Assembly: GCA_023897205.1 (NCBI GenBank)
Contig: JAHWDD010000002.1
Span: 4,340,001 to 4,404,000 of the forward strand
Reading direction: 5' to 3'
Source: Exophiala sp. HKRS030
Lineage: Eukaryota; Ascomycota; Eurotiomycetes; Chaetothyriales; Herpotrichiellaceae
Length of the DNA: 64,000 bases
Shown: positions 1 through 12,269 of the stretch, piece after piece
How the letters are laid out: the number at the start of each line of letters is the position of its first letter
Numbering within the stretch: position 1 is the first letter of the stretch
Made by a program: the position numbers and the translations under genes
The notes under the pieces: model-generated
Seen by the model: the letters and a program-made list of their open reading frames with translations, nothing else
Told to the model about the DNA's origin: nothing
Databases searched by the model: none

Positions 1-692
1 AAACATTCGAACCTCAGAAACATTCGCGTAAGCCAAGGTTTAGGCGTAGCTCGTGTTAAACAATAGAGTGCCGTAAAGTGAGCCTGACATAATATCAAAA
101 AATATCACCCGGCTGATGATAGCAAGAGGAGCAGAGATCCAAGTCTGCGGAAAATGGCCGAGTAATAAGGCCTATCCTGACCAAGCAGTGTCCACTAAAC
201 TAAGATGCGAGATCCGGGAATGAGCCGACACCGCAGAGTGAGCGCGTAGGCGAACGTCCTCTATCGTATCTCAAGATCAACAAATCGCCTCGCTAACGGG
301 CACATTGATCAGAGCATTGGCGGGCAAATTTCTGGTGAAGTATGCTGGCTTACGCAGTGATCCTTCAAAAGTGGGCCAGAGAGTAAAAGGAGAACAACCC
401 AACCAATGAAAGCCATTTCTACCATCTTGTCGCTAGCAATTCGACCGTTCTTCAGGAGCAGGCTACAGAGAGCTTGTCCAAGCCTGTGCAGAGAACCGAA
501 TCCGGAAGGAACGAGTCGGACTTGTTGTGACTATAAAGCGGCAGGATGAGCAGTTCTGTACACGAGGGATCTCAACTCGCGAGGTGAGAACGACATTTGC
601 CCTCCACCAGCGCATCGTCGATACGGGCTCTTTGTACCCTGGTGACTTTTCGGATAACATCGACAGGAGTGAGCAGTGGTCCATCAGCGAAT
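1..692. other. Left flank without a recognisable gene
   Basis: I see no coding signal here on either strand beyond short random open frames. The last part is presumably the promoter of the serine hydrolase that begins at 693. Confidence 0.5.
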
Positions 693-2017
693 ATGGCATC
701 ATTCGAACAGGTCCTCAAACAAAGCACGGCGCGTGGTGCCAATATTGTTCCAGGATGTGTCCTTGCCGCTGTGGACAAGAATGGTCGGTTACAGACCCAT
801 ATCTCTCGTTGTCGGAGTGCCTCTGAAGTTGATGTGCAGGTGAAATCCTTTATTCGAAAGCTGCAGGTTTCAATGGCGTGGCGCCTGATGCAGAACCGAT
901 TAGCCTTCAGGCTACATTTTGGATCGCGTCCTGCACAAAGCTGTTGGGGACCATTGCTACATTGCAGTGTGTCGAGAGAGGTCAGGTGGCTTTAGATGAG
1001 CCTGTTGGCAGAATACTGCCTGAGCTTGCCGAGCTTGAGATTTTGCATTTCAGGGACGACTCTGATGGTCCGCAATTGACCACGACCAAAACAACTAGCC
1101 AGATCACACTGAGACAACTCCTCTGTCATACTAGTGGCGTTGCATATGACATGTTCCCTGCTTCGTTGATCGCGTGGCGTGCATCGCGACAAGAGTCAAT
1201 AAAATGCATGGAAGGTTCTATCGCCGATGCGCATACACTTCCTCTCCTCTTCGAGCCCGGAGAAGGCTGGGGATATGGTGGTGGGATTGATGTAGGTGAC
1301 CAAATTGCTGCCCAGCAATCAGCTTTGTGCTCGTCTTTCAAGTACAGCACTGACAGCGTTTGAATAGTGGGCAGGGTTGATAGTGATGCGACTCAACAAC
1401 GTAACTTTGGAGGAATACTTTCAAGAGCACATTTATAGTCCTCTAGGTATGACATCAACGACTTTCCGATTTGAAAATCATCCCGACATCCAAAAGCGAC
1501 TTGTGAAGACGGCTGAGAGAATGGGCGATGGACTTTTAGAGAGGCATCAAAACACTGGCCCGATTTTGCAGCTGAAGATTGTGCTGGAACTGGACTGTAT
1601 TCAACTGTTGAGGAATACATGAGAGTCCTTGGCGATTTGATCAAGGACAACCCTATATTGTTGAAACGAGAAACAATCGAGAGGGAGATGTTCACTGCAC
1701 AGTTACCTCGAGATTCCGCCAGCCACGCCGGGTTATTAGCTTCCAGTCATATCCTCAAAGTAATGATTGGATCTCCAGATGGACCCAAAGGCATCAATTG
1801 GGGTCTAGGCGGAATGCTTTTTGAAGAAGACGTTGGCCCTTTCAAGGCTGGCACACTCTTTTGGGGTGGGTACTCGAACCTGACCTGGTTCACAAATCGG
1901 AGGGAGGGTATCGCGGGTTTTTATGCCAGCCAGGTGCTCCCTACAGGAGACCCGGCAACAATTAACCTAGTACACTCATGGATCAATGAGCTGTGGCGAA
2001 ATCGCTCTAGTAGATAG
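693..2017 (+). CDS. Beta-lactamase/transpeptidase-like serine hydrolase, one frameshift
   Basis: This is a serine hydrolase of the class C beta-lactamase/EstB/LovD-type family. Fungal members act as esterases, acyltransferases or peptidases rather than as antibiotic resistance genes. I read three exons: 693-783, 840-1291 and 1368-2017. The introns have GT-AG ends (56 and 76 nt). The catalytic SxxK is visible as SCTK near residue 80. It is followed by the usual helix, an LLCHTSG motif, a YGGGIDWAG motif bridging exons 2 and 3, a PLGM motif, and a WGLGG motif near the C-terminus. The reading frame breaks once inside exon 3, at the T-run 1534-1537. One extra T joins the two halves into a continuous family-like protein of 397 residues (corrected). 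It is either a young pseudogene or carries a base-calling error. The substrate cannot be inferred. Confidence 0.75.
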
Positions 2018-3230
2018 ATATCTTGGAGATCACAAGACAGACGATATTCTCCCGGTCCACGCACTCTGATACCTGCAAGCATGCGCTAAACCACGTTCGC
2101 CCGCATAAGTGCAAGGATTCAGATTGTTGGTTGATGCGGCCAGGTGATGAGGCTTGCAGTTCTGATACTCAGGCGACTGTTGATAAACTGTTGGGATTGC
2201 TTCGTGTGGGCAAGGACTACTGTTGATATGGGCCTCATTGGCAACTCATGCGCATATAGATTGCTGTCCCATTGATGATAGCCTGGCTACCACCTAATCA
2301 AATTATGTCAGCAGCGGATCCTTCATAGTCGTGTCAATTAAGGTAAATACGTCGGAAGAGACAAGTTTAGTGCCTGGTCAATGACGACCACTCCGGAGCC
2401 ACGAACAATCGTATCGTTCATATGGTCGCTGATCACCATCTCCGGAGAGTATGCGTGTCGACAGGCGATTTGACCTTAGCGACCGTTACTTGATATGCCC
2501 AATACAGGCCGTTATAATAGATTCCCCTTTAGCCCGCAACTCAATACCTTACTGGAATCGGGTGATGACACCTCGTTCATGCTTCACTGAATGCTGGGGA
2601 GGGATCCTGGAATCATGGGCACATTAACCCCCTTCTCATCCATCAGAGACATTTGTGATCGTATTTGGTAATTTACAGCTTGATTTGACCCCGTACCTTG
2701 GTCAAGCACTGTCTAGAGTCGTGGGGATTTGCGCACATCGGGTCATTCTCAAATTATGCTTCGTGTTGTCACCGTCGGAGTAATGTCGATCCATTGTACT
2801 TAGACCTGTTGGAGAAAGGATAACTGACTCTTCCACAGTTTTATTGAATCAATGTCTCAAGGACACCTGCCACGACCTGCGTGATAGTGGCATTAATGTT
2901 TAGGATAATTGTGTCTACGGAGTAGGGTAGGAGACTAGTACAAAATTACAGTGAGCTAGCGCTGCTTTAGAGATGTAAAGCTTAGCAGATGAATCTCCAC
3001 ACTAAAATCTTTCAACAGCAGCTTTGACGAATGAGGTGCACGACGCTCACAAGTTTCCGAAAGTCGCAACTCTGTTAGGAGGACAAGCACCAACGATTAC
3101 AAAGTGGCATCTGATCTGTCCCGATTAATGCATCTTGGCATTGGACCTCAAACTGCAGAGCTACGTCGGAGCTTGCGAGAACAACTTCAGGACATTTCCT
3201 CGAATCACCATAAATCAACACAAGATCAGA
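2018..3230. other. Intergenic, no gene seen
   Basis: About 1.2 kb with only short unconvincing open frames. The right end should contain the ATP16 promoter and leader. Confidence 0.5.
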
Positions 3231-4055
3231 ATGAGCGCCCTTCGCCTGTCACGCGCTGCCCTGCGCGCTGGTTCCACGTCCTTCTTGAAGCCCGTTCAAC
3301 GAAGAGGCTACGCTGATGCTGTCTCGGACAAAATAAAGCTTTCCCTGGCTCTCCCTCACCAAGTACGTCAAACCCGACGCCGATCACGCCCACCTGTGAC
3401 TTGTGCAGGAACAATGGTCAAGGCTAAAGAAATGGGTGATGCTAACATGTGTACAGTCGATCTACAAGTCTCAAGATGTGTACGTTTGATCTCTTGCCGA
3501 AACGATCATTTAACTTTCATCAACCCTGGACCGGAATTTCATGCTAACATGGAGCCCTCAGTGTCCAAGTCAATCTTCCCGCCGAATCTGGAGAAATGGG
3601 TATTCTCGCTCAACATGTCCCTTCGATCGAACAATTGAAACCTGGCTTGGTCGAGATCATTGAGGAGCAAGGAGGAAGCAAACAATTTTTCCGTACGTAC
3701 ATCCATGAACGACCTCTGGAATGATTCGGAGAGGCACACCACGAGAATTGAGAACGATTGAATTGATGATTTCCTCACACAGTGTCCGGAGGGTTCGCCG
3801 TAGTTCAACCCAATTCCGTCCTTAGTATCAACGCTGTTGAGGGCTACCCTGTTGAGGACTTCAGTGAAGAAGCTGTCAAGTCACAAATAGCAGAGGCACA
3901 AAAGATTGCAAGTGGAAGTGGAAGTGAGCAGGACATTGCAGAGGCAAAGATTGAGCTTGAGGTAAGGACATCTCTCCTGGCTAAATCCCCAGACGTACAA
4001 TAGTCTAACCACTGCGATATAGATTCTCGAGTCGATCCAGGCAGCGCTCAAGTAA
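3231..4055 (+). CDS. ATP16: Mitochondrial F1 ATP synthase delta subunit
   Basis: Delta subunit of the central stalk of mitochondrial F1Fo ATP synthase (the counterpart of bacterial epsilon). It couples rotation of the c-ring to F1. Five exons give 165 residues: 3231-3362, 3457-3479, 3562-3692, 3783-3961 and 4023-4055. The lengths sum to a multiple of three with GT-AG ends at each junction. The N-terminus is rich in Arg, Ser and Ala and reads as a mitochondrial presequence (about residues 1-25). It is followed by the beta-sandwich segment containing NLPAESGEMGILAQHVPSIE and LSGGFAVVQP, and a C-terminal helical hairpin. Length and order match the fungal family. The second exon is only 23 nt and the last 33 nt. 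The ATG at 3231 was chosen because it begins the presequence; the frame is open further upstream but that stretch is not conserved-looking. Confidence 0.93.
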
Positions 4056-4558
4056 AGTGGACAGCCAATTGATGTTTGTGTACATATAGAAAAAGATGCG
4101 AAGCGCCAGATCGTTCTGAATGAGAAGGCTGGATTGTGACACATGCGAGCTCGTTGATCTACCCCTACAAACGTGGCTCTTGTGGTGCCTATATTTTTGA
4201 AACTTTCCCTTTCATCTTCTAAATGGCATGGCATCCTAATATTTAGCGTTCGATTTGCAATTCTCTCGAAAGGCCAAACTTCGTCCGAGACCTCATGCTC
4301 ACCGCAGTCTTCGGCAAGTGCGATCCAGTCAGGTCTGCTGATGAGAGCACAGGCGCTCCTGCCTGGAATTCATAACGACTCCAGCGATCCGGAAAGAACT
4401 TCTCCTTCATCATTTATCCTCGAGCAGCCATATTCTTAAACAACCTGGCACATATGTTACACCATACCTAGGTAAAAAGCAAGCCCTTGGTCGTCTTAGC
4501 TGTCCTTTTATTTTTCGGTGAATCTGTGTGGTCTGCTCTTGTTATCCGCCCAAAAATC

Positions 4559-6603
4559 ATGGATACTAGTCGAAGGTAGGCCTGGGATGAAATCTGAATA
4601 CCATTTGTTTATTGACCCATATTCTCAGTCCACAGCCAGGTACTGTGGCTGATCGCATCCGAATCTTTCAAGATGTCAGACCAATTGAGAGAAAAATGCC
4701 TAACTTCAATCTGCCTCCGCCAACAACAGCACTTCCTCACTCCGTTGCCGAACAACGACCATCGTCGATTGTCCTCGCAGAATCCTCAAACCCTCGACCA
4801 TCTGAGCCAAGTGAAGGTTCCCAAGATTGTGTAGAAGACTCGCCGAAGAGTCTCCCAAACACGCAACATACTTCGTCTCAGGATCCAGAGCAGTCGACTC
4901 GCCCACCACTACATCCCGTACTAGCGACCAATGAACGACGACCTACTGAAACTCCCACTCAAGTGAATTTTCATTTACCACCAGCTCAGCCCCTCCATCA
5001 TCGACTGGCAATCAAAACTCGTTCGATGGAGAATATGGCGGGCGTGGCAGACACTTCTTCGAGCCTTGTGGAAGCTCGATCACGCTTGCGTTCGGTTATG
5101 GACAGCACAGGACGAGATTCTGGAGTACGCTCACGGGCATACACGTTGGCCGAGCTGAATCACTTGCTCGATAACGCAATCGAAGGAAATGATGGCAACG
5201 ATATCTTCTCTGCAACCAATGGTGAAGACGCTTCAGGGCCAAGCTTAGTTCCGCGACCGCATACGGCATTTGCTACCCCGACTACATCTCTTGTCCGGAA
5301 GAACAATTTTCGATCAAGTATTGATACTCTTAGGCCCAGAAGTAGCGAGGAGAGTGGCCGAGTAGACTACGATGATGACAAGAATTCTTTGTACTGGCCT
5401 CACCTAGGTATTGAGAGGACGAGAAAGAAGCTTCAGGTGAAGAAAGGCACACATTCAGAACCTCCTGCGGCGCCAGTACAAGACCCGGTCAAAACAAATG
5501 TTGTGAAGCAAACTGCGAAGATGGGAACTGCAACACAAATTAGTCCAGTGCGTCACAAGGCAGCCATGTTCGAAAAGCTAGACAAACGGGCAAATTTCCA
5601 TGATGCCGCCTGTTCGAACCCTCAACATATGTACCCCGACAGTCACCCTGCTAAAGCAAAACCCGTACCGATCGCAAAGTTGCATCGGATCAAGTTCGGA
5701 GATGTCATCGAGGAGCGCGCTGGCACTCCGCTTATTCCTCTAACTCTCCCATCGCTCGTCAGTCCACGAGCAGATGACAGCAATGGGTTGCATCGTCCAA
5801 GGAACTCAAGTGATGAATCTACACACAACCCAATTCTAGAAGGCAAACGCTCAGAGCATGATAGTCCGCGTAAGTCTTCCGTGGCGTGGCCTTTTCGGTG
5901 GAGCATTTTCAATAAGCCGGGAACAAAGGAAGAATTGTCCAGGGAGCCTTCCACGGAGGATGAAGTCAAGCTAGCCTCGATCAATTCATCCAGTGAACGT
6001 ATTGTTGTGGCCAATCGAGTACAAGACTTGGTCAGGGCAGCCAAACAAAGAGAAAACACGGACAAGAAGAAATGGGAAGCGGAAAGGGAGCGGATGAGTC
6101 GCAGACACAGTCGAATCCCGGCAGTTGTGAACAAAGAATCTGAGCCGAAGCATACCCCTGGTGATTTTCACACATTCAAACCCCCTCAACTTCCTTCGTC
6201 TCCGGTCCCGCCATCAGACCGACTCACTGACCTTCAAGCGGCGAAGCATGACTTGGGACAACCTACGACACCTCTACACAAAGCTATGAATGAGAAGCAG
6301 GTTCTTCCTGGACCAGAAAGCACTGAAGACTCTCAGAGCCCGGCTAAATCCACGCCACATACACCTGTTCGGGGACGGTCGAAGAGATCGGTCCATCATT
6401 TATCATTAGAGGACCAAGAGCACAGTCGTGTGGTAGAGCAGCAGTTCAATCTCGATCCTAGACTTAGCCGCAGTGTGTCGAGAAATGGTGGCGGCGTAAG
6501 GGTCGAAGTTGAAGTTCGAGATAGCCCAGAGAGAGCGGCAAGGGAGAGAGGTGAGAAAATTGTCATCATCAGAGCGAACGTTGAATCTCTCGAGACTACA
6601 TGA
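4559..6603 (+). CDS. Large disordered protein of unknown function
   Basis: I do not recognise this protein. The long open frame has no ATG at its left end. A 17-nt first exon (4559-4575) beginning with an ATG in an A-rich context splices through a 53-nt GT-AG intron into 4629 and continues the frame, so I place the start there. The product is about 663 residues. It begins MDTSRSPQPG, followed by VADRIRIFQD. It is mostly low-complexity, rich in Ser, Pro, Thr and charged residues, with no membrane segment. One basic, charged stretch (around 6000-6110) could form a short helix. Near the C-terminus is a segment rich in V, E and R ending in SLETT. An internal ATG at 4696 is an alternative start. 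A signalling or cytoskeletal scaffold is conceivable but not shown. Confidence 0.6.
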
Positions 6604-6835
6604 TTAGGCAAGACTACAGAGAGGACATACAAAATATGCACAGCTCATGGTGGCCGGTTCATCTGCACTGGTATTCGTATCATGGCATCTTACCGAGCAA
6701 CATGGCTCGAACTCAAGCGGAGTCTGACAGCCAGGGCGTGTCTCATGCCAGAAGCTATTGAAGGCGGAGGAAATGAATAGTACTATCGCCAACCAAGAGC
6801 TTGATACCGAAAAAAAATCAGGCTTGGCCAGCGTT

Positions 6836-7471
6836 TTACCAAAGACTCAAAATGACCTTCCTATCTCTAAAGGACGCATTTTCTTCCTGGGGGAGGTACT
6901 TCGGATACTGTCCATCTGTTTCGAGTCTTCCAGTCCTCTCGTGCATTGACACATCAAGCAAGTACTTCAAATTATCATAGTCGAGCTCAAATTCTTTGAA
7001 TGAGTAATAATGCACGTCCATAACTCGGATGACAGGTGATACTGCTCTTATGAATTCTGATATGCTTCTTACTGTCTGGTGCGATGCAGCATAAAAATAC
7101 ACAGGGCCTCACCACGAGGCCAGGCGACTACATAACCGAGGTCGCTTGAACGAGGCCGTTCCTATTGGTAAGATCAAGCAAAGTTCAGTGACTTTTGTTG
7201 CGAAGTCATCGGATCCGATCGTGATCAGCATTGCTAACCGGCCCGTCCGGACAAGGCCACTGGCAAGCCCAACATGCTGAATCGGTGTGTGGTCTGTTGT
7301 CCTGCTCATGGAGCAACACTCGAGGATCTGGATGAGGTCTTGATGGCATGAGCTCACTGCCATATCATAGCGGCGTCTTGCCTGCCGCAACAGCTTGAAA
7401 AGGATTCGCGCCTCGTTCAGGAAGAAATACAAAGAAATGAAGCCATGGCAGCGCGGAAGTTGCATATCCAA
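6836..7471 (-). pseudogene. Unidentified broken gene (two same-frame blocks separated by a stop)
   Basis: On the minus strand, two open blocks (7471-7109 and 7102-6836) lie in the same frame and are split by a single TGA near 7110. Joined, they give roughly 200 residues of ordinary, non-repetitive composition. The first block has a helical, Arg-rich stretch containing LFKLLRQARRRYDM; the second has acidic-aromatic sequence such as FKEFELDYDNLKYLL. No start ATG is evident, because an in-frame TAG lies just upstream. I cannot assign a family. Its position divergent from a transporter remnant would suit a regulator, but that is only inference. It could also be chance open sequence. Confidence 0.25.
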
Positions 7472-7817
7472 ATTCTACGAACCGGTCCAGGACCCAACAG
7501 TCTGATGAATAAGTGTCCGATCAGACGCCTCGAACGACGTGTCGACCTCCCAGCCGCGCTTAAGCAAGATCCGCATAATTGCAAATATGAACATCGAGAC
7601 GGCCTCCTTCTCGGCTTCGGGCATAGTATTCATAGGTCACCCACCCTTTTACCAGGTATTTGCCTGTCCTCGAGCATTATCACCACAATACAAGCGCCTC
7701 AATTCCAATTATCCAGAACTCCTCGCTGCTCACTTGATGCTGGGATTAGAGGGAGAAGAGTAGGGGGAATATGCTGTTCCCATTCCTGTCCATTGTCTTG
7801 CAGGTTTCCAACCAGAT

Positions 7818-8285
7818 TTCGATGGTCAGACTTGTACCCTAGTGTCACCCTTTATTTTAGCATGTTCTATCGCCCGAAGAGCTTCAACTGCGGATCGCTT
7901 TCTTCGAATCGTTCCGCACTCTGAGTGTTGCAATCTCTGGTCTGCTAGCTACCGTCATCTCCAACAGGAATGGGATTGGCGGCCTCACCGGCATGCAGCG
8001 GATCTTCTGTCTTGAAGGACTCTTCATGGTCGCCTTCACACCAATTGCATACAGCCTCATGCCAGGAGCCCTGAGTAACTCCGGTTGTTCACAGAACCCG
8101 AAGCTGCACGTTTGCCGGAGCGTCTTAGACTCCAGGCCATGTTTCCCAACATAGAGGAAATCACCGTGTCAGCTCTGTCAGGTATTCTTCGCTCCATACT
8201 TGGCCCCTTTTCATCACTATGTTCGGTCTTAATCTTCAGCACTAGTCGACCACAACAGGAAATAAGGAGCATGGTGATAAGGTAG
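7818..8285 (+). pseudogene. MFS transporter remnant (anion:cation symporter/allantoate permease type)
   Basis: Three successive frames each carry a recognisable piece of one MFS transporter in the right order. Near 7820-7870 there is SDLYPSVTLYFSMFYRP (end of helix 4 and the following loop). Near 7870-8070 there is ELQLRIAFFESFRTLSV, then NRNGIGGLTGMQRIFCLEG and an MVAFTPIAYSLMPG helix (helices 5-6). From 8085 there is FTEPEAARLPERLRLQ (the central cytoplasmic loop). The two frame changes each need one added base. Upstream (7540-7815) and downstream (after about 8150) I cannot recover the remaining helices, so this is a truncated relic rather than a gene with only base-call errors. The family is the one that includes Dal5 and TNA1. 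Confidence 0.6.
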
Positions 8286-8729
8286 ATGTAACCTTGCGTT
8301 TCAAGTCGAAAGCTCTTTTAAGGGAGCAGTCGCAGCGTTGATCATACTTAACCGTTTACGAAACTTTCAACGTGGTCGATCTGACTCTTTAGACTTCATT
8401 AGGAAGGAATAACTCGAGAAGACCCTTTGATCGCAATCAATGGCGACGACCACGACGACAACATCTGAGAATACCATTCGAGGGAGGAGATTCTGACGTC
8501 ATTACTTAGGCAGAAGCTCGCCGGCAATCCGGGGCGATACGGAGTATATGGTTTTTTGTGCCGGAGTTACCAAAACTGGTAATATAGCACATAAGTGGCC
8601 GACGGGGTTAAGAGGGGAGGTGGTTTCGTGGGGAATGAATGGCTATATAGATCTACAATGCTTGAGTTCTGTGACTCATGTCCACCTTTTCCTTTCATCG
8701 TGATCTTGAGTGGCGGCAGTCAATACAAT
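8286..8729. other. Intergenic, SDR promoter region
   Basis: No gene seen. The right end carries a TATA-like element upstream of the SDR start. Confidence 0.4.
8644..8649 (+). promoter_or_regulatory. TATA-like element upstream of the SDR
   Basis: A TATATA hexamer lies about 80 bases before the ATG at 8730, a plausible spacing for a fungal TATA box. The assignment rests on sequence and spacing only. Confidence 0.35.
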
Positions 8730-9478
8730 ATGTCCTCCAGCAAAACCATTGTGCTCGTTACCGGCGGCAACAATGGCATCGGCCTTGCCGCATGCCAGCT
8801 TTTCGCGGCCCAACCAAACTACCACTGTATCATGGCGAGTCGTTCCCTTGAGAAAGGACAGAAAGCACTTGCAGACATCCGATCTTCGGCTTCGTCTAGT
8901 GCCATCTCCCTGGTCCAGCTCGACATCACATCCGACGCCTCTATCGCAGCCGCCGTGGAGGAGGTCAAAGCCGCACATGGCCACCTAGATATCCTCGTCA
9001 ACAACGCTGGTATATGCCCGATGGACTTCTCGCGGTCCGTACTCCGCGACTGCCTCGAGACCAATGCCGTCTCTCCCGCAATGGTGACACAAGCATTTGC
9101 GCCTTTGCTACTCCAGTCAAGCGCACCACGGATAGTCTATGTGTCCTCTGCACTGGGATCACTACAAATGCGCGGTGATTCGAACAATGTCGCGTACAAC
9201 GAGGCCTACAAAGCATATCGCATCAGCAAAGCGGCGTTGAATATGCTGGCGTCCTGTGACGCTTGGGAGTACCGGCACAAGGTGAAGGTGTTTGCCTATT
9301 GCCCCGGTTATGTCATCACAGATCTGGCTGGGCAAAGGGAAGCCAAAGAAAAGGCAGGCATTGCAAAAAGTCCAGATGGAAGTGCTAGGGATTATTGGCT
9401 ATCGCAGAAGGGAAAAGGGATAAGGAAAATGGCCTGTTCTTGCATGATGAGAAAGTCGGAGAGCTATATCCATGGTAG
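8730..9478 (+). CDS. Short-chain dehydrogenase/reductase, frameshift near the 3' end
   Basis: Classical SDR, intronless, NAD(P)-dependent oxidoreductase of the Rossmann fold. Visible motifs: the cofactor glycine motif TGGNNGIG near residue 10, NNAG near residue 92, a YVSSALGS strand with the catalytic serine, and the catalytic YRISK. The expected C-terminus of this subfamily (NGLFLHDEKVGELYPW then stop at 9476-9478) is present, but in the next frame. The frame changes at the GGG run 9388-9390, where one additional G restores the sequence into ARGLLAIAEGKRD. Corrected length is 249 residues. Without correction the protein ends at 9488 with an unrelated tail. An in-frame extension upstream of the chosen ATG is not family-like. 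It sits between a transporter remnant and a P450. Substrate unknown. Confidence 0.82.
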
Positions 9479-10623
9479 GCACTGCTAGGATATTACTCGA
9501 TATCAAGCGATGGCCGCCATACATGACAGCTCTTTTGCACCAAGCCACGGCTGAGAGGTCGTTGAGGTTGTCCTCTTGATGTGTCATTGGCTAGGGGTTG
9601 ATTAGGCTGCATCATGCTTGCCAGATGCGGTGACTGATTGGCCACTATATCTTGTTTGTTTGACACGAGCTTCAAAAAGTCCAGAACACGTATTCATCGT
9701 CGGTGGGATTCGATGACAAGAAACGATCAAGATTGAAGGTACCATAGATGTCATTCTCTAAAACCCAGCACTGATCCACGAAGAGGGGAGGTACACCCAT
9801 CCCTGACCTTTTCTCCGCATTCGATCGCCGTGGCTCGGATTCAGATTTGTATAGCCTTGCGAATGTAATGTCTCCGAATCGTACCTGTCACACACAAGCA
9901 GCACAAGCTTAAGCATGACATGTGCACAATGGCGGTGTCTTCAGCGGTGTATCAGTGACAGCGGCCCACGTGCCAATCACTATTCTAGGTCGTGAGGTTG
10001 GGTGACTGCCTCTGTCAGCATGCACCTCGCATGGCGCACAACAACATGTACTCTCTATACTTTGGAGCACATCTGGCCGTGTAATCCTTGCATATCCCTG
10101 AATGTAAGGGCCAATTAGCTCGTGTCATTGACCGTAGAATTTTCTTCAACATGAATTGCTATACGAATACAGCGCTGATGCAAAGCCGAATGTGTTCTGC
10201 AAGAAGCAACACCGTGGGTGTCTAAACCAGCATGAATGTCGCCTTCCCAAGGAGTAGACAATAACGGAGGCTGGACAAACTTCTGAGTGCTCTGCAAGTG
10301 GAAGACTTCCATGAAAAAAATCTAGGTCAAAAACGCAAAGTCTGAAAAGAAGCGTCCTCGCCGTTGACGGCACTGGGCCTCCAATGAGCAGGCATGCTTA
10401 TGCACGACGTTACCAAATACCAAATCTATCCAGCATGCTGGTAACGAGTAGCGTCCGCATCCAAGGATTGCATTCTGCAGGCCAAAAACAGATCGATAAG
10501 GCTTAGAAATCTGAGTTCTGCGCTTCCAGTCAGATATTACGACATGGCACAGGTTGAAAAATGGCGTCTTCCCTTCATCTGCACCTCATTCAACGTGTAA
10601 GTTGACTTTCGTAAACCATTGCC
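9479..10623. other. Intergenic between SDR and P450
   Basis: About 1.1 kb without a supported gene. Short open frames on the minus strand around 10115-10373 look like noise. Confidence 0.5.
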
Positions 10624-12269
10624 ATGGCTGATCTCTCCATTTTGACCACTCTCCCTATCTGGGTCCTAGGAATTGGCCTATTCCTTGTTTATGTCGTTGG
10701 GTTGTCGGTACAACGCCTATATTTCAGTCCAATTGCAGACTTTCCGGGTCCAAAATTGGCTGCCTTGACGTTCTGGTACGAATTCTACCACGACGTCATT
10801 CGTGGTGGTCAATATACTTTCAAGATTGGTGAATTGCATGATCAATATGGTAAGTGTGCAGACACTCGAGCGGTCAGGGAGAACCGGGGGAAGAGGAGGG
10901 TTTGAATTTACCTTAGCTGACCTATTCTAGGTCCCATCATTCGCATCAATCCCTATGAGATCCACATCCGAGATTGCGAGTTTTATGACAAACTGTACAC
11001 AGGAGCCAGTAGCCGAAGGGACAAGTGGGCTTGGACTGTGGGTATGTTTGGAAACAGCAGTTCAGCATTTGGGACAACATCGCACGATCTCCATCGAGTG
11101 CGACGGTCAGCGCTGAATCCCTTTTTCTCCAAGCAGTCAGTCACACGCCTCGAGCCAGTAATACGTTCATATGTTGAGAAGATGTGCGCACGATTTGAAA
11201 ATTTGAGGAAGTCTGGGGAACCTGTCGAGACAATGATAGTCTATGCCGCACTGACCACCGATATCATCTGCGAGTACTCATATTCAAAGTCATATGGCTG
11301 TCTGGATGATCCGGGATGGAAGCACGAGTGGTTGGACTCGATGAACTTTTCTGTATCTTCTGTTCATTTGAATAAGCACTTTGGTTGGCTCTTTCCGATG
11401 ATGGAGGCAACACCTGAATGGATTGTCCAGAGGTTGAATCCGGCAGTAATGATTCTGATCAATTTTCAAAAGGTTACTGTTCTTCAACGACAATGGGTTC
11501 AAAGATCAGTACTGACATCAAACAGGACCTAGCAGTTCAAATAAAAGACCTCATGAACTGCCCAGCCTCGCTCAAAAATTCCGCCAACCCCACAATATTT
11601 CAAGCATTGGTCGATGGTGATCTTCCACCGGCAGAGAAGAGTGTCAAGCGATTGGTAGACGAGGGTTCGACAGTGATTGGCGCAGCGCAACAGACCACCT
11701 CATACTATCTGAAGACTGTCACCTACCATGTTCTCGCAAATCCCTCTATCCATGCAAGGCTCCAAGATGAACTGAAAGCTGTGATCCCAAATCCCGACAA
11801 CATCCCTTCCCTGCCCCAGCTTGAAGCGCTCCCATATCTACATGCAGTTGTCCAAGAAGGGTTCCGTATCTCATACGGAATAACTAGTCGGCTGCAAAGA
11901 ATCTCACCTGACCAGCCACTGCAATACCAACAGTGGTCTATCCCCGCCGGAACGCCAATATCGATGACTTCGATCTTCCAGCACGAAGATCCTAAAAAAT
12001 TCCCCAATCCCAAATGCTTCGACCCAGATCGATGGCTCAACGACGATGAGCGACTCGACAAATATTTGGTCACGTTCAGTAAAGGCACTCGTCAGTGTCT
12101 GGGAATGAATCTCGCAATCGCCGAAATATACATCACAGTGGCGACAGTCTTTCGGCGGTTCGATATGGAATTGTTCGAGACGACCAGACGAGATGCTGAT
12201 GTTGCGCATGACTACTTTGTGCCGCTCGGTCCGAAGGATTCCAAGGGTGTGAGAATAATTTTCAAGTAA
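10624..12269 (+). CDS. Cytochrome P450 monooxygenase
   Basis: Microsomal P450 of the type fungi use in secondary metabolism or detoxification. Three exons (10624-10849, 10931-11472, 11526-12269) give 503 residues with no frame problem. Residues about 8-30 form the N-terminal membrane anchor, followed by the proline-rich hinge [12 protein letters not shown]. The I-helix threonines appear in [12 protein letters not shown], the ExxR of the K-helix in EGFR, a PERF-like FDPDRWL, and the heme-binding loop [14 protein letters not shown] with the cysteine ligand. The second intron (53 nt) has a weaker donor, GTTACT, but the reading is continuous across it. The family resembles trichodiene-oxygenase-like or benzoate-hydroxylase-like P450s in annotation. 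The substrate cannot be told from sequence. The neighbouring SDR could act on the same product. Confidence 0.92.
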
